This document shows, piece after piece, positions 1 through 11,846 of a stretch of DNA of 64,000 nt. Below the pieces are notes generated by a model, which was given only the letters and a program-made list of their open reading frames with translations, was not told where the DNA came from and searched no databases. Source of the DNA: Bugula neritina (lineage: Eukaryota > Bryozoa > Gymnolaemata > Cheilostomatida > Bugulidae); NCBI GenBank assembly GCA_964035545.1, contig OZ037772.1, forward strand, positions 1,885,001 to 1,949,000, given 5' to 3'. A program made the translations under genes and the position numbers. Numbering within the stretch: position 1 is the first letter of the stretch; every line of letters starts with the position of its first letter.

Positions 1-262
1 ATCTGTATCAAAACTTATCAAATCTCTGGGGCTGCATCAGCAGTTAGAATAGTTGTTGAGTTGTTGAGTTTAGAATAATTGCTCATCTAAAAATTTACTG
101 CATTCACTAAGTTTTACTTTCTAATTATATTTCAGAAGCTCTGCTGAAAAGTAAAAGTAATAAAGAAATAGACATAGAGATTGAAGTATAGCTATTTTTG
201 CCGCAGTGCCCTTATCAACTGGGAGGGGATAAGTATAAAAAGACAAGTTTGCAAGATGAGGT
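1..262 (+). pseudogene. Partial direct copy of the last DUF4806-gene exon
   Basis: This stretch is nearly identical to 3751-4011, including intron sequence, the acceptor ttcag and the exon body (136-260 here, 3886-4010 there). One difference converts the TCG serine codon of the downstream copy into TAG, so this exon would terminate early. The donor also differs (gttttt instead of gtaaag). It begins at the window edge, so the copied unit may extend to the left. I read it as a decayed copy of the gene at 1930-4010; a left-neighbour paralogue is the alternative. Confidence 0.75.
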
Positions 263-1929
263 TTTTGTTCTGTTGTTTTTCATTTTTCTTAACAAAATAA
301 AGTAGCCATTACAGAGATCGGTGTAGGATCGCCAACCTTTCACCAACGTTGTATGAAAACCATTTATGCAACGTTATGCAACACAACGTTTATGGAACGT
401 CGGTGAAAGTTTTGCGATAAACGTTTGTTTTAAAAGTTGTATATAGTACAAAAATGTGTCGACATTTAAACGTTTATTAAACAATTTGTAAATTGTTGGT
501 GCAGTGATTGTTAAAGAACTAGGGGGATGTTTTGATGGCTCTATAACTGAACCTGAAGAATCAGCTAGTGCTATACTAGACTGACTATACAAAGATATCA
601 AACAAGGCTATGTCAATTATTGTACTCGCGATAATTTGCTATATCTCATAACCAGCTGCACAGAACCAAAGCAAGCATGGGGCACTTTACAAAAACACAG
701 AACCAGAAAGCAAGTCAGGAAACTGACAGTGCCTTCCTCCTATCAAAAAGGGAGACAACCAACTACTAACCAAAAAATACTTAAACGGACACTTGATCTA
801 AATTTGTCAAAATAAAAAATAGTTGTTGTAAACATGGCAACTGCACAAGATGGTGCAGAGTTGTCTACCCAATGGTCCTGCTTCAAGGAAGAGTTCAACT
901 ATTATCAACAAATATCTCTTCAAACAACAAGAAGTATAATACATGCAAAATTTTTAAGTTGATGCAGATTAAAAGAATTTATTTATGGGTTAAATAACAA
1001 CCAATTGGTTTAAGCTTTTTCAAATATAAGTATATTTCAATGATAGTAAAATGAATTTTACGTAAAATATATATTGTACGAAAATAAACAAATACACAGG
1101 ATAGTTAAGGGCAACCTTTTAGCTGCAACTGCCTTGCTGAGGTTTGCATTGTAATCATATAAGAATTCAGTACCAGTAAAATAAAATCTCACCTAATTGA
1201 GCTAGAGTCAAAATTTAAAAACTATGATGTAGATCTTCTTTTTCTCCAGTGTAAGTTTTTTGGAAATTTCAATTTTCATTTTTTTTGCGAAGTTATAGAC
1301 AAAAAACTGCCGAATTTTGGCCAATTTTGCCTGAAAAGCTGACTTTTCAGTACCAGTAAAATATCTCAGCAGCAAAGCATGATATCTGAATAAAAATTGC
1401 ACTGCTGGAATCCTGAGATATTTCTCCAGTGTAAGTTTTTTTCTTTTTTCAATAACTCTGCTAGATTGCTCATAAATTGGTGATTTATACACTGAAAATG
1501 CCATATTTTCTCATAAGAAACTAGCAGCGCGCAGCACTTCACGCTTCACTGAGCACGTAGGGATGAGAAGATATTGGCGCCTACATAATAATTACAGGCT
1601 AGCTAGCTGGCAGGCTATAATGAATAGCTTGCTTTGTACTTTGTTTATGTAGCACCAATAATGGAATGTTGATAGATAACGCAGCCCTAACGAAGGTTGC
1701 TGCTTATTGGTTGTAGTTTAATCTTAGGCTAAACAATTACAAGTAGGCAACACGCATGCCACCCGCAGAGCAATATTATTCAAGAACCCGAACTACATTT
1801 TGAGAGAAATTTATGATATTCTTAGTGAGGATGCCCTTAACTATCCTGTGTAGCAGCTAACTGGGAAGGAAGCATCTAACTGAGATGATAACATGTTATA
1901 TTAAATCACCTTATTGTGTATGATTTTAG
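263..1929. other. AT-rich spacer, no gene seen
   Basis: I see no supportable gene. There is a local duplication: the phrase tttctccagtgtaag followed by a T-run occurs near 1242 and near 1422, and a cagtaccagtaaaat phrase near 1170 and near 1350. The minus-strand open frame over these is low-complexity and K/F-rich, with no recognisable motif. Confidence 0.5.
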
Positions 1930-4010
1930 TATCAAGAACTTTTCCTGGACCACCTATTACCACAACCAGTTTACCAACTAGTCAAGAAGCAAATAATGGA
2001 GATAATCCAGAAGGTGCTTAATAAAAAAATTGTATATTTGGCGATTACCTCTAAATTTGTGATAGCTGTCATTATATTATCATACTTGCAAAAACATGAT
2101 ATTCAATAGTATCATGATTATATTAGCTAAAAATGTACCTGTGGTATTGTTTGGAGTTTACAGCTTTGACACCAAAGGGGCTTTACTAATTTACATTTGT
2201 TTGATCAATGAATCATAGCACTTACTATCATGCAGTCCAAATTTCTGTTCTGCATGCATCTTTAAATGAGATTTAAATGTTCAATTAGAATTACTTATTT
2301 AATGTTTTGTTTATTTTTAGTTAGCAATGTTGAAAATATTGGAGAGGTATCATGCAGTTCAACAAGCCATGGAAGGTTTGTGTTGACACTTTGAAAATTT
2401 TTTATGGTTGCAATTGGCATAACATACAATTACTTTAATGTGATGATGATTGTATTAAATTATCAGTATGACAAGACACTTTTATCTATAATATTTTTCC
2501 TGTTTTAAAGTACAAGAAATAGATGAAAATAACAGCTCCAGCGCCGGACCAGCTGATCCTATTGAAGCACTCAAGAAAGACATATAGAAGGTGCTTAGTA
2601 ATGTACTAAGATCAAATTTCTGTATTTATACAAGTTTTCAGCCAAAGAGTTGCAATCACATGTTCTCCTGTAGTTTTCAAAACAAAAGGATGCTTTTGTT
2701 GAGCAGAGTCTTGAGCTTGGTGACTTGACAAAATTGCTTTGGTCTTAGATAAGTCACAAAAGCATTTATTTATAGTTAACCTAAATACTAACATAAAACA
2801 GTTATAAACTAGATCTTAGTTTTAGGTCATATATAGTATGAAATTTTACAGACATGAAGAAACAACTAAAGGAAGTGCTGGATGGGCAGAAAAAACTGAT
2901 GGCTATAATCACTGATAGCCATAGTGGCAAAGACAATATAACTGAGCAGCTGGAGGAGCCGCTAAAAACAATACAAGAGTTTGAATCTCTTGAAGAACTT
3001 CTCCAATCCTCAAGAGAAAAACGTTCTGCTCTGGTACATAGTATACTACTATATAATATAGATTGTATATAGCTAGTTTATAGACTTTTGGTGTATAACA
3101 TGCAACATATAACATCCTGGCGTAGTTGATATTATAGAATACAATTTCTAGTGAACTGTAGATTTTCAAGCTATAAAATGTGTTTCTCTTATGGAATGTT
3201 TCTCATTAAAGTGTTAGAAAAAATATTTGCCCTACTGCAGTAACACATTGAATGTATTCATGTAAATTCATGCTATGAAATATAGGTGCATTAATGTTGT
3301 AGACAAAGTTTCTTTTCCAACTGGGGGAAAAAACTGCGCAGATTTGGTGAAAAGAGCCATGAGAAGAATTGGCACCAATGGGCTGTGGAGCCAATTCAGT
3401 ATGAAGGGCAAAGTCCATAAACAACATAAAAAGCTGTCTCTAAAAAAAACTGCAGCTTATAAATGCATACTCAGTAAGTCATATAAATTAATCTCGTTTA
3501 TTTACATCATAATTAGTTTCACTTCGCTTGTTTTTCAGAAATAATTTCAAAGGTTACAGAAGTAAAGTTATAAGCTAAATTTACTTTGATTGAAAGGACA
3601 TACAGTCAGCATATTTACTGTTTCATGTAGAAGGTTAAAGCTCACAGTTGCTAATATAAATTTGTTTTGAAAAGGTTTGGCTATTTTATCTTCTAACTTA
3701 AACATTCAATACAGTCTGTATTTTGGGAGATAATATAATATTGAAATAAAATCTGTATCAAAACTTATCAAATCTCTGGGGCTGCATCAGCAGTTAAAAT
3801 AGTTGTTGAGTTGTTGAGTTTAGAATAATTGCTCATCAAAAAATTTACTGCGTTCACTAAGTTTTACTTTCTAATTATATTTCAGAAGCTCTGCTGAAAA
3901 GTAAAAATAATAAAGAAATAGATATAGAGATTGAAGTATCGCTATTTTTGCCGCAGTGCCCTTATCAACTGGGAGGGGATAAGTATAAAAAGACAAGTTT
4001 GCAAGATGAG
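1930..4010 (+). CDS. DUF4806-like domain protein, multi-exon, partial
   Basis: Recognised exons with GT-AG borders are about 1931-2014, 2322-2371, 2510-2590, 2852-3033, roughly 3285-3473 and 3886-4010. Exon 2852-3033 encodes a charged helix followed by PLKTIQEFESLEELL. The next exon encodes TGGKNCADLVKRAM, then a TNGLWSQFSMKGK segment. The order (EEF..LE, then LV..., GG.N...VKR.M..L.TN, then KGK) matches my memory of DUF4806, a domain of unknown function in many invertebrate proteins. The 3473/3886 junction keeps frame. The 3033 junction does not fit in phase, and exon 2510-2590 contains a TAG in the most natural frame, so the gene may be decayed or my borders wrong. Neither the start nor the final exon was identified. 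Confidence 0.5.
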
Positions 4011-4599
4011 GTAAAGCTATACGATTATTGCAGTTATAGGGAGACTTGAACTGCTTGAACTGATTCGTATATAAAAATGGCTATAATTGGCTTTAAATTG
4101 GTTTACAAATATTAAACTAAAATTAATAATTTTAGGTTGTACTGCACATTCAGTTTACTACTTTATTTATGCTTCATTTTTACCATGGCGCTGAAGCTGC
4201 AGCAGGGTATATACTATTTTTTGATCAAATGTAAATAGGTAATCTTTCGAAATTTGTCTAGCTATAGCACCAGAAATGTAATCAATAATGAATATTAACA
4301 TTTCCAAGTGAAAAATATCTTCAAAGTGTTTTTTTAGCCATAAATGTAAACTAAAATTAATTAATGGTCAGTGGTTTTACGTGAATGCTTATATTGAACA
4401 CTTTTTCTTTCATAGATTGATTCCCTTTTATCTTAAGAAGATGAGGACAGCTGAACCAATGACTTTTTTTATATCATTTTATTATTAAATTAGAAGAGTT
4501 GAAGGCTTCTAATGAAGAGCTAAATTTGATATTTACTTATATTTTGTACATATGAAAATAATTTGATTAACTAGTTAATAGAACATACAATTAGTACTG

Positions 4600-5013
4600 A
4601 CAGTCTTGATTTTATTGGCATCAACGACACGGACAACTTTGTGGAAAATTGTTTGAGGAGTCAGAAAACATAGACCTCAAAAAAGCTATTAAAAGTGCAA
4701 AGTGGCTGAGAGCTCTCAGAGTAATATGAAGACTATTAAAGCGGAAGGAGAATCAATTCATACACTTGGTCTCAAGGCCACTAAAGCAAACAAAAGTGCC
4801 AAACTGTACTCACGCACAACTGACAAGGAAGCGAATAATCCTGCCAAGTCTAACTGTGGAAACTGTGGCAACTCTCATCCTCCCGAAAATGCTTACAGTA
4901 AACAGTGTAGTAACTGCAAGAAATCCAACTACTTCAGAGCAGTCTGCAGATCCAGGAGAAACGGCAGAATAAATGCAGTCACTGAACACATAGCTAAAAC
5001 ATTAAAGCTTTAA
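4600..5013 (+). pseudogene. Decayed retrotransposon gag remnant with zinc-knuckle region
   Basis: The open frame 4702-5013 encodes CGNCGNSHPPENAY, then CSNCKKSNYFRAVCRS. This is the layout of the gag nucleocapsid of K02A2.6-like gypsy elements (C..CG..HPP, then C..C.K..HF..VCRS). The expected histidine of the second knuckle is tyrosine and one cysteine of the first is missing. Upstream (4600-4700), decayed coding resembles the end of a gag capsid, but stop codons interrupt it. No LTR or pol was found nearby. It is unrelated in detail to the intact gypsy element at 15.4-22.8 kb. Confidence 0.6.
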
Positions 5014-8000
5014 CTGCAGTTTTTTTACTTTTTTTAGATTAAATGCAATAAAAAGAAGTGCAGTGTCAAATATAGCTTCAAGTAGACTTGCACTCATGGC
5101 AACTGAAATTCATGGACAATAATAGTTCTATACTCAAAATAAGTGCAGATAAGTCAGTTATAAGTCTAAATTAGTGTTTATACCTCTCCTGAACAAAGTA
5201 TTTATGTTTCAGTTAATAACACTCTTCAGAGTGCACCCTTATATAGTCTTACTGAAACTCGGTGACATTTCAACTTGAATTTAATTGCTGACTGAAAATT
5301 TGGAAGGTATAAACGCAACTTAGCAAATATTACCTAAAAACTCCATCTAATAAAATAGTTGTGAAGTTTTAGCTACATGTAACATTTTAATAGACAAAAT
5401 TACAATCACCCACCTTAGTGCTTACTAATCACAAAACCTGGTTTGATAACCGGGAATTTTAAATAACAATTCATTTCATCAAGATTAGAATTAAAGTAAA
5501 TTTTTAATGGCATTCTCACCAAATAAAGATTCGCTGTCATTGTCCAACTTTGCTCTTTTAATCAAATTATTAAAAGCACTTTGAACGATAGAAGCTGAGT
5601 CTACAAAAGAAGGAAGATGCATGTAAATACAATTTTATATCTGAGTGTTATTCCGTGCATTTAATCCAAAAATGTTAATAAGAAAAACTGAAGGCTACTG
5701 AGTGTGTGTTACAAAAATGTTATATTATAAAGCCTGAGATCATGCTTAAAAACACTTTAAATATTGCATAATATATATTAAATCAAATAAGTACACTTTA
5801 AATATTGCATAATATATTATAATAAATCAAATAAGTACAAGATCAAAATATATATATTGATACTATAATTTATTATATGTATAAATATACATGAAGTGCT
5901 AGCATAATGTAGCTAATATTTTATATTATGATAAGCCATAAGTGATCATTATAATTTTAAACAATGTATATGTTCCCATGCAGTCTAAATATAAAATAAA
6001 GCACGGATGCTGTTTGGCACGGATGCCTATGTGTTAAGATTCACTTAACAAAGGGTGAATGGATTGAGGACACAGATGCAGGCCCCAACTCTATTTGTTG
6101 TTTATTGCCAACAGTATATTTTCTAAGTTAGACTTAGACTCGAACTCATACTGATACTCATACTGTAACCTATAACCATGAGAATTACAAACATCATGTC
6201 AACTCAACATTGATTACACAGCTGACAAAACATTTAGTTGATGAAGTTCAAAACAAAAGATAATATAATACTTGATACTCACAATTAAGTACAGATTGCC
6301 TGCATCTTTAGCAGGAGGAAAATTGAGCTACACTGACTCATTGAATAAAAATAGCCAGCAAATAGCTTTCATTTCACAATGGTTTTTGGAAAGCTGCCAA
6401 GACTCCTGCAACACGGAGATCTATATGGCCTTCAAAGCTGTTAAAATATATTTCATAGAGTTCCAATCACCATTAAAACAAAGTTTGAGTATAGTAGGCA
6501 ATATAATTACTGAACAGACTAACTTTAAATATATATTAACGTAGGAGGTCTAACATTATTCTTAAAAACAAAGTAACAAAAGTAACAAGCTAAAGTTGCT
6601 TTCGAAACAAAATAATGATTTACAGGTATACATTATTAAATTAAAATGTTTGGTATTAGATTACATCATATAGTTTTTTGGTAAGCATTATGCATGATTG
6701 TCTCCCCAATCAACAAGAAGTCATATTGTGCAGTTTGATGATTTTAATCATTTAAAAAAGATAACTGTATTTTTAGTAAATTGTTACATGAAACAAAATT
6801 GCACATTTCCAGATAAATTTAACTACAGTTAAAACAACATTATTGTTTTTTGGTAAGACTGGAAGAAATTAAAATAATACTCAACCTAAGAAAATACATA
6901 CCTTTTGCTGTCTCCAACTTGCTGCTCAACTTTTCATTTTTGCTTCTGGTAAAAACAGGCATTTTTTCTAAGAAGTTAGTTATATAGTGTTTAAAAGTAC
7001 TATGGTTTCCCAGCAAGCTTTACTTTGCTGAAATGTAACTTTCCAGTGTCAGAATAGCAGGTTTGACAAAATTTCTTATTTATATATACTGCTATAATAG
7101 TAACAAAGAAAATTATCTGTTCTTACAATTACTTCTACTAAAGTCTAGAGGGAGAGTGCATCTCTATAATTATGCAAAAGATAATAGACCCCTTTTAGTT
7201 CTGGGCCTAGTTTCTTTTTATCTTCATAATAATCAGGAAGCCTAAGTAAGCTTAAAAGTTTTTAATCTACTAAAAATGGCTGCCAAGAGTTGTACTTTAG
7301 TTTGAACCTTATAAGAAAATCCTGGAATTAGCCTATTTGGCCGCAACTTCAGAAGCACTGTCATAATTATAAATTCTTTTGAAGAAGTTTACCTCAAATA
7401 CTGTATAATAAAGAAAAATCTTCAAGCTAGCTGTTCTATTTTTCTTGGTTTTGTGTTATCTCAGTACATGCAAAGTTTATAGTCTCTATGAGAGACCTTT
7501 TTCAACTGACTGAGCATAATAGCTGAAATTTTGTCTGCTGTCACTACAACGTGAACTTTTATAATTGGAGATGTTAAGAAATGCTTGCAGCTTACTTTTG
7601 CGACTATAAATATTAGGCCCTGTAGCATATAAGATACACCAAATTTCATTCACAATAAACCTAATGGGAATCAAGAGATATTAAATTCTAAGTTATTAAC
7701 ACATATTATTGAAAACTATTTATACATGTCTTACTCTTTTTTGTGTAGGTAGTCCAATTACATGACTATATAGCAAAAAGTTTAGATTTTGATATTCACC
7801 CATTGCGTGAACAATATTTTTTCTAACTAAATTATTTTACTTGAAAAACTTTCAAAATAGGGAAACCAATTCAGCAACTAGTTATAAAGTTTGAAAAAGG
7901 CATGTAGCATCAGTGCTACACTGGTCGTCTGTCTCTAAGAGTAACAATTCAGTTTAATTCCAATTAGCAACTCCCCTCCACATAAACTCCAAACAATATA

Positions 8001-8608
8001 TTCTACTTGAACTGCTATATTTAAAAGCATTAGAAAATGAAAATCATACTTTTTTTAAGTATTATGTAAAGTAACATTCATAAAATAAGCAAGCGCTTTG
8101 CTCTGAATATTTTGTTGCATGCAATTAATAGAAACTGGGGGAACCCTGAGTCTGTCTCATGTAAACACAGTTGGAGCAAATACACCAGCTAACTGTAGAA
8201 TGGCTAAATATTTGCAGCTATAACACCTCTAAACAATTCAACTAAAAAGTAGACATGAATGTGGACATTGTAGCTATTTGGTAATTAGTATAATAGCTAA
8301 GCTGTGAATTTGCTCTTATCCTTACTAAGTGACAGGCAAAGTAAGAATTTAAAAGTAAGAAATTAAAGAATAAAATCTTTTATTAACCTCATATTCCAAT
8401 ACATTAGGCCAGGAACTACGACAAATTGAAACAAATGATGGGTGTCTTTAATTTGTCTATAACTTTTTTGCAGCTACTTACATTTTTCTTTCATATTGTA
8501 GTAATTTGTGCAATTACTGAGCGTGAGTTATTTACTTGCGTATAGTTAGCTGGTTATTCTGTTATCAATTACTAAGGTAGCTGTCGAGTAATTATATTAT
8601 ATCAACTG
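5014..8608. other. AT-rich spacer, no supportable gene
   Basis: This stretch holds only short, low-complexity open frames (for example 6272-6544) with no motif I recognise. A short imperfect tandem duplication at about 5745-5835 repeats a cactttaaatattgcataa unit. No RNA gene or mobile-element terminus is visible until the GC-rich island begins near 8614. Confidence 0.5.
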
Positions 8609-8757
8609 GTATAGACCTGTCGTCGTATCCAGCAAGTCAGGGGCAAGTTGTGTGAACTCGGCTTGCAGTCTTAGAAGCCGCTCTTCTACGTTAGCCAGCT
8701 GGCTAGGCCTTGGTGGGGTTATAGGGGTCTCCGTTATACGGGATATGGTTGTTTCTT

Positions 8758-9576
8758 CTACTTCTGGGGTGTTGCTAGGGTTGACGGGGGGGGGGGGGGG
8801 GGGGTAGGAGGTGGGCCCTGAACCATAGGGGACTTATGGCGGGCAGATAGTAACAGTACGTGAAACCCTGACGTTAGTGCGGCCAGGGTAATAGCCTTCC
8901 TGATGACTGGTTTGATGGCATCCAGGTATAGGGAGAAACTGTCTTCATCAACAGTGTGGTTCTCTCCGGCGAAGCAGCTTAGCTTATGTACTGTCACGGG
9001 ATACGGGTAGACGTCGTGGAACCCGCAGGGACAGAAGTGGAGTAGGAAATGGGCATCTACATGTAAACGCAAGGAGCGGTGTGACGGGCACTCCTCAAAG
9101 CAGACCTGGCAGGTTCGGTGTGGTCCACTGGGTCCCCAGGCTTCTTCAATTCTCCTCTCTGTCGTGGGTGACACCCAACGGTGTCGTCGGCGGAGTACTA
9201 CTGGTATGCCATTCTCCATTACAGGCTCTTCTTCCATAGACAGAGAGGTTGGCTGGTCCCGTGACCGGGAGGTGGTCACTCGAGTGTGATCTGAAAGAGT
9301 AGCAGTGTTAAAGATTATACACTGAGGCACCGTCGGCGTGTACAGCCTGACCGGTACTCTGTTCAGTTACACTCGTGAGATTCAGGCTAATGAATAGTTG
9401 ATGGAGAACACACTCGCTATGACAGATTATTTAAAATCAAAGTCGACGTGTATTCCCACCACTGTTTATCATTATCGAATCTCCAGCTAGCTAGTGTAGC
9501 TAAGCTGACTGATGCAGTCTAGTTATCGTACCAAAAACATAATTAACTCACCCTTCGATCCAGAATAGTAAGACAT
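8758..9576 (-). CDS. Two-exon C2H2 zinc-finger protein in the GC-rich island
   Basis: I join a 25-nt first exon (9576 down to 9552, starting ATG) to a second exon (9290 to 8758). The donor is AAGG|gtgagtt and the acceptor actctttcag; the joined frame is 558 nt (185 residues plus stop). Residues CQVC and HVDAH form a canonical C-x2-C-x12-H-x3-H finger. A second Cys/His-rich stretch follows (FCPCGFHDVY, then VHKLSCF), and a helical region with AIKPVIRKAI. The tail is proline-rich, encoded by a 19-base run of G on the plus strand (8786-8804), a likely site of length error. It starts 24 bp below the end of the protease/integrase ORF on the same strand. A DNA-binding role is inferred; the family is not one I can name. 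Confidence 0.55.
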
Positions 9577-9599
9577 TTTGGAATGAGAGTGGTAACTGA

Positions 9600-11810
9600 T
9601 TACTGTTTACTGGCACGTCTACTCTCGACTGCATCAACATAGGAAAAGACCGGACAGCGTGGTTGTGAAACGTGACTAGGGCTTTTCACTTCCAGCGGAT
9701 GAATCTCGTGTGAGATTCCGCTGAGGCAAAAGTTGAGATTCTCGTGGTGATCACAACTCCCACGGCTCTTTGCCTGTTTTCCCATGCGAGGCCTCTCTAG
9801 ACTTTTGTTACTGCCGCTTATACCGCGGTCACGTACACAGTCTCTGAGACACGCTGGAAGTTGCCTAGTGTGTGGTCCTGGTCCTATGTTGGTATCTCCT
9901 TGCGGAGCCCCTCCCACGGGGGGTTTTTGCACTTCCGGACCTGTTTCTGGTTCCGGAAGTGGTGATGATGGCAGGCTTGACGTTGGGGGCGGTGAGCGCA
10001 CTTTCAAGGATGGAAGTGGCCTTTCTCGCCTCGCCAAGTCTTCCTGACGTGTCATGGAGGTGTTTCCGGCCAGGTTGACAGTCTCTGCCTGCCGAGACCT
10101 TCTCGCACAATGCGTCTGCCGCCCCACTTCACCAGGGAGACGGCTATGCTTGTTGGTCTGGCAGACTTTGCACCGTCTCACTCTGCGTCGGATATCCCGT
10201 TCCATGTTAGGCCAGTACCACCGGAGTTGTAGCTTGGTGACCACCCCTTGGACTCCTCCGTGAGTCTCCTCGTGAGTGTCTTGTATCAACTTCCGGCGGA
10301 TGGCAACTGGGCAGACAACCCTCTTCCTGGCTGGCTGTCTGCTGTTGGTGGCCAAGGTCATGGTTAGCAGACCATCTGGCCCGACCCGCAGAGAGCTCCA
10401 ACGTTGACAGTACAGCCGTAACTCGGCGCATCCCTGTCGCCGTTGTGTACTACTGGGTCGTCGCCCCTCCTGTTTCGCTCGGTACACGTCGGCTACCACC
10501 CCAGGAAGGCATTCCTGGAGCTTCGGCAGCTCCCTAACGTTACCAGCCCATACAGGTTTGGCGCGGAGGCTCTGGGCAGCCTCCGGGGGCGTGTCAGCCC
10601 TCTGTTGAAGTGGCTGAGCAGGGGCGGTCCTCGCCGCCCGCGGTACCTCACGGCAGCCTGCTCTATTTAGGCGGGCTCCGTGGTCTGTGTGGCTGAACGC
10701 CTCACTGTACCCATGTGGCAACCTAGCCATAGCCTGGCGCTTCCCGTTGCCTGTGCAGCCACGCGTCCCTGGAGGAGGGGAGGCGTGGGTTGGGACGGTC
10801 CTCCGCCCTTGAGAGGGGCTCTGCTGAGGACCTTCCGTCGTAGCTCCCGACGACGGCCCAATGGCTTCCTCCTGGACAGGATGGAAGCGACCCAGCATGG
10901 ATCTGGGTGGTAGGTCTACTGTCTCTGAGAAGGGATTGACACACTGCACTGAGATCTCTCCTTGCCCCGTGAGCCGGCTAAAACTACGGGCAAGTTGGAC
11001 TCTCGAGTGCGTACTTTCGACAACTCCCAACTTAGAGGTTTGGCCACCGTCTACCTTGCAGCGGACGGTAGCCCGGGAGTGGCCTGGTATAGTACAGCTC
11101 CGTACTACCTGCACTGCTCCCGCTAGAGGACGACCAAACTTATCGACACAAGCGAGCTCCTTGTCGCCCATGATTATCGCAGATTTACTGAAATCGATGC
11201 GACAACCGTGTCGTTGTAAGAATGGCATCCCGAGGATAGCATCCTCGTTGAGCTGCCCGACGATAAACGTCTCTTGGATGGCCTGGTTACGGACGTAACC
11301 AGTTAGCTCAATAATGCCGTAGAAGGGAATGCACGACCCGTCTGCCAGGGTGCCATGATCCCCCTCATACGGTGCCAACCTGTCCTTGACCTTAGCGCTG
11401 AGGGTGTCAAAGAATTGACGGCTAAGGAGGTTGGTGGTGCAGCCGGAGTCCAGGAGGAAGCTGGCAGGCTTGCCGGCTAACTTCCCTGGCAGGAAGTAGC
11501 TACTTCCGTGCGGCTGCAATTGAGTGTGCCGTGGTTGCACCTCCCTCGCTGTGGGTCGAGGGGTCCACGGTTGGCGGCGACTATTGACCAGCTGCTGAGG
11601 TTGGGGCGGTACGCCTTGCGGCGCTTGTACCGTTTCCCTCGCAGGCTCTGTGGTCAACCGTCTGCCGGCTCCGTGTTGGTGCCGGAGTGGCGTAGAGGAC
11701 CCAGGCGGCGAGTGGCTTGAGCCTACTTGCCGCGGGGGTCGCCACTTCACAGCATCTCCGCGCGGCGCCCAGCGGGGCGACAGACGCGCGGGCCTCCCTG
11801 GGTGATTCAC
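9600..11810 (-). CDS. Gypsy-derived ORF: aspartic protease plus integrase zinc finger, no RT
   Basis: A 736-codon open frame. Near residue 120 it has a retropepsin core (FLLDSGCTTNLLS, with the catalytic aspartate at 11448-11450 on the complement, and later ILGMPFL). These closely resemble the same segment of the pol gene at 17.4-17.7 kb. The frame then passes, after a poorly matching stretch, directly to the region before the integrase and its HHCC finger (DTHEETHGG, then CKVCQTNK). RT, RNase H and the integrase D,D-35-E core are all missing. The C-terminal 170 residues are basic and proline-rich, with no counterpart I see. The frame opens with GTG at 11810 and stays open up to a TAA in the transposon terminus; there is no early ATG, so expression would need splicing, frameshifting or a non-AUG start. 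It is either a deletion derivative or an exapted gene. Confidence 0.6.
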   Translation of the reverse strand: MNHPGRPARLSPRWAPRGDAVKWRPPRQVGSSHSPPGSSTPLRHQHGAGRRLTTEPARETVQAPQGVPPQPQQLVNSRRQPWTPRPTAREVQPRHTQLQPHGSSYFLPGKLAGKPASFLLDSGCTTNLLSRQFFDTLSAKVKDRLAPYEGDHGTLADGSCIPFYGIIELTGYVRNQAIQETFIVGQLNEDAILGMPFLQRHGCRIDFSKSAIIMGDKELACVDKFGRPLAGAVQVVRSCTIPGHSRATVRCKVDGGQTSKLGVVESTHSRVQLARSFSRLTGQGEISVQCVNPFSETVDLPPRSMLGRFHPVQEEAIGPSSGATTEGPQQSPSQGRRTVPTHASPPPGTRGCTGNGKRQAMARLPHGYSEAFSHTDHGARLNRAGCREVPRAARTAPAQPLQQRADTPPEAAQSLRAKPVWAGNVRELPKLQECLPGVVADVYRAKQEGRRPSSTQRRQGCAELRLYCQRWSSLRVGPDGLLTMTLATNSRQPARKRVVCPVAIRRKLIQDTHEETHGGVQGVVTKLQLRWYWPNMERDIRRRVRRCKVCQTNKHSRLPGEVGRQTHCARRSRQAETVNLAGNTSMTRQEDLARRERPLPSLKVRSPPPTSSLPSSPLPEPETGPEVQKPPVGGAPQGDTNIGPGPHTRQLPACLRDCVRDRGISGSNKSLERPRMGKQAKSRGSCDHHENLNFCLSGISHEIHPLEVKSPSHVSQPRCPVFSYVDAVESRRASKQ

Positions 11811-11813
11811 AGA

Positions 11814-11846
11814 CGGCCCGCAGGAGGTGGGAACATCTGCGGGCCG
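11814..11846. other. Perfect 10-bp hairpin near the island edge
   Basis: CGGCCCGCAG at 11814-11823 is inverted exactly at 11837-11846, with a 13-base loop. It lies between the gypsy-derived ORF and the transposon-like terminus. Its function is unknown. Confidence 0.6.

Noticed and set aside
6272-6544. 90-codon plus-strand frame
   Set aside because: No motif, no splice or promoter context, AT-rich composition; not supportable.
9784-11720. Several plus-strand frames in the GC-rich island
   Set aside because: They are antisense shadows of the protease/integrase frame in GC-rich sequence and show no motifs.
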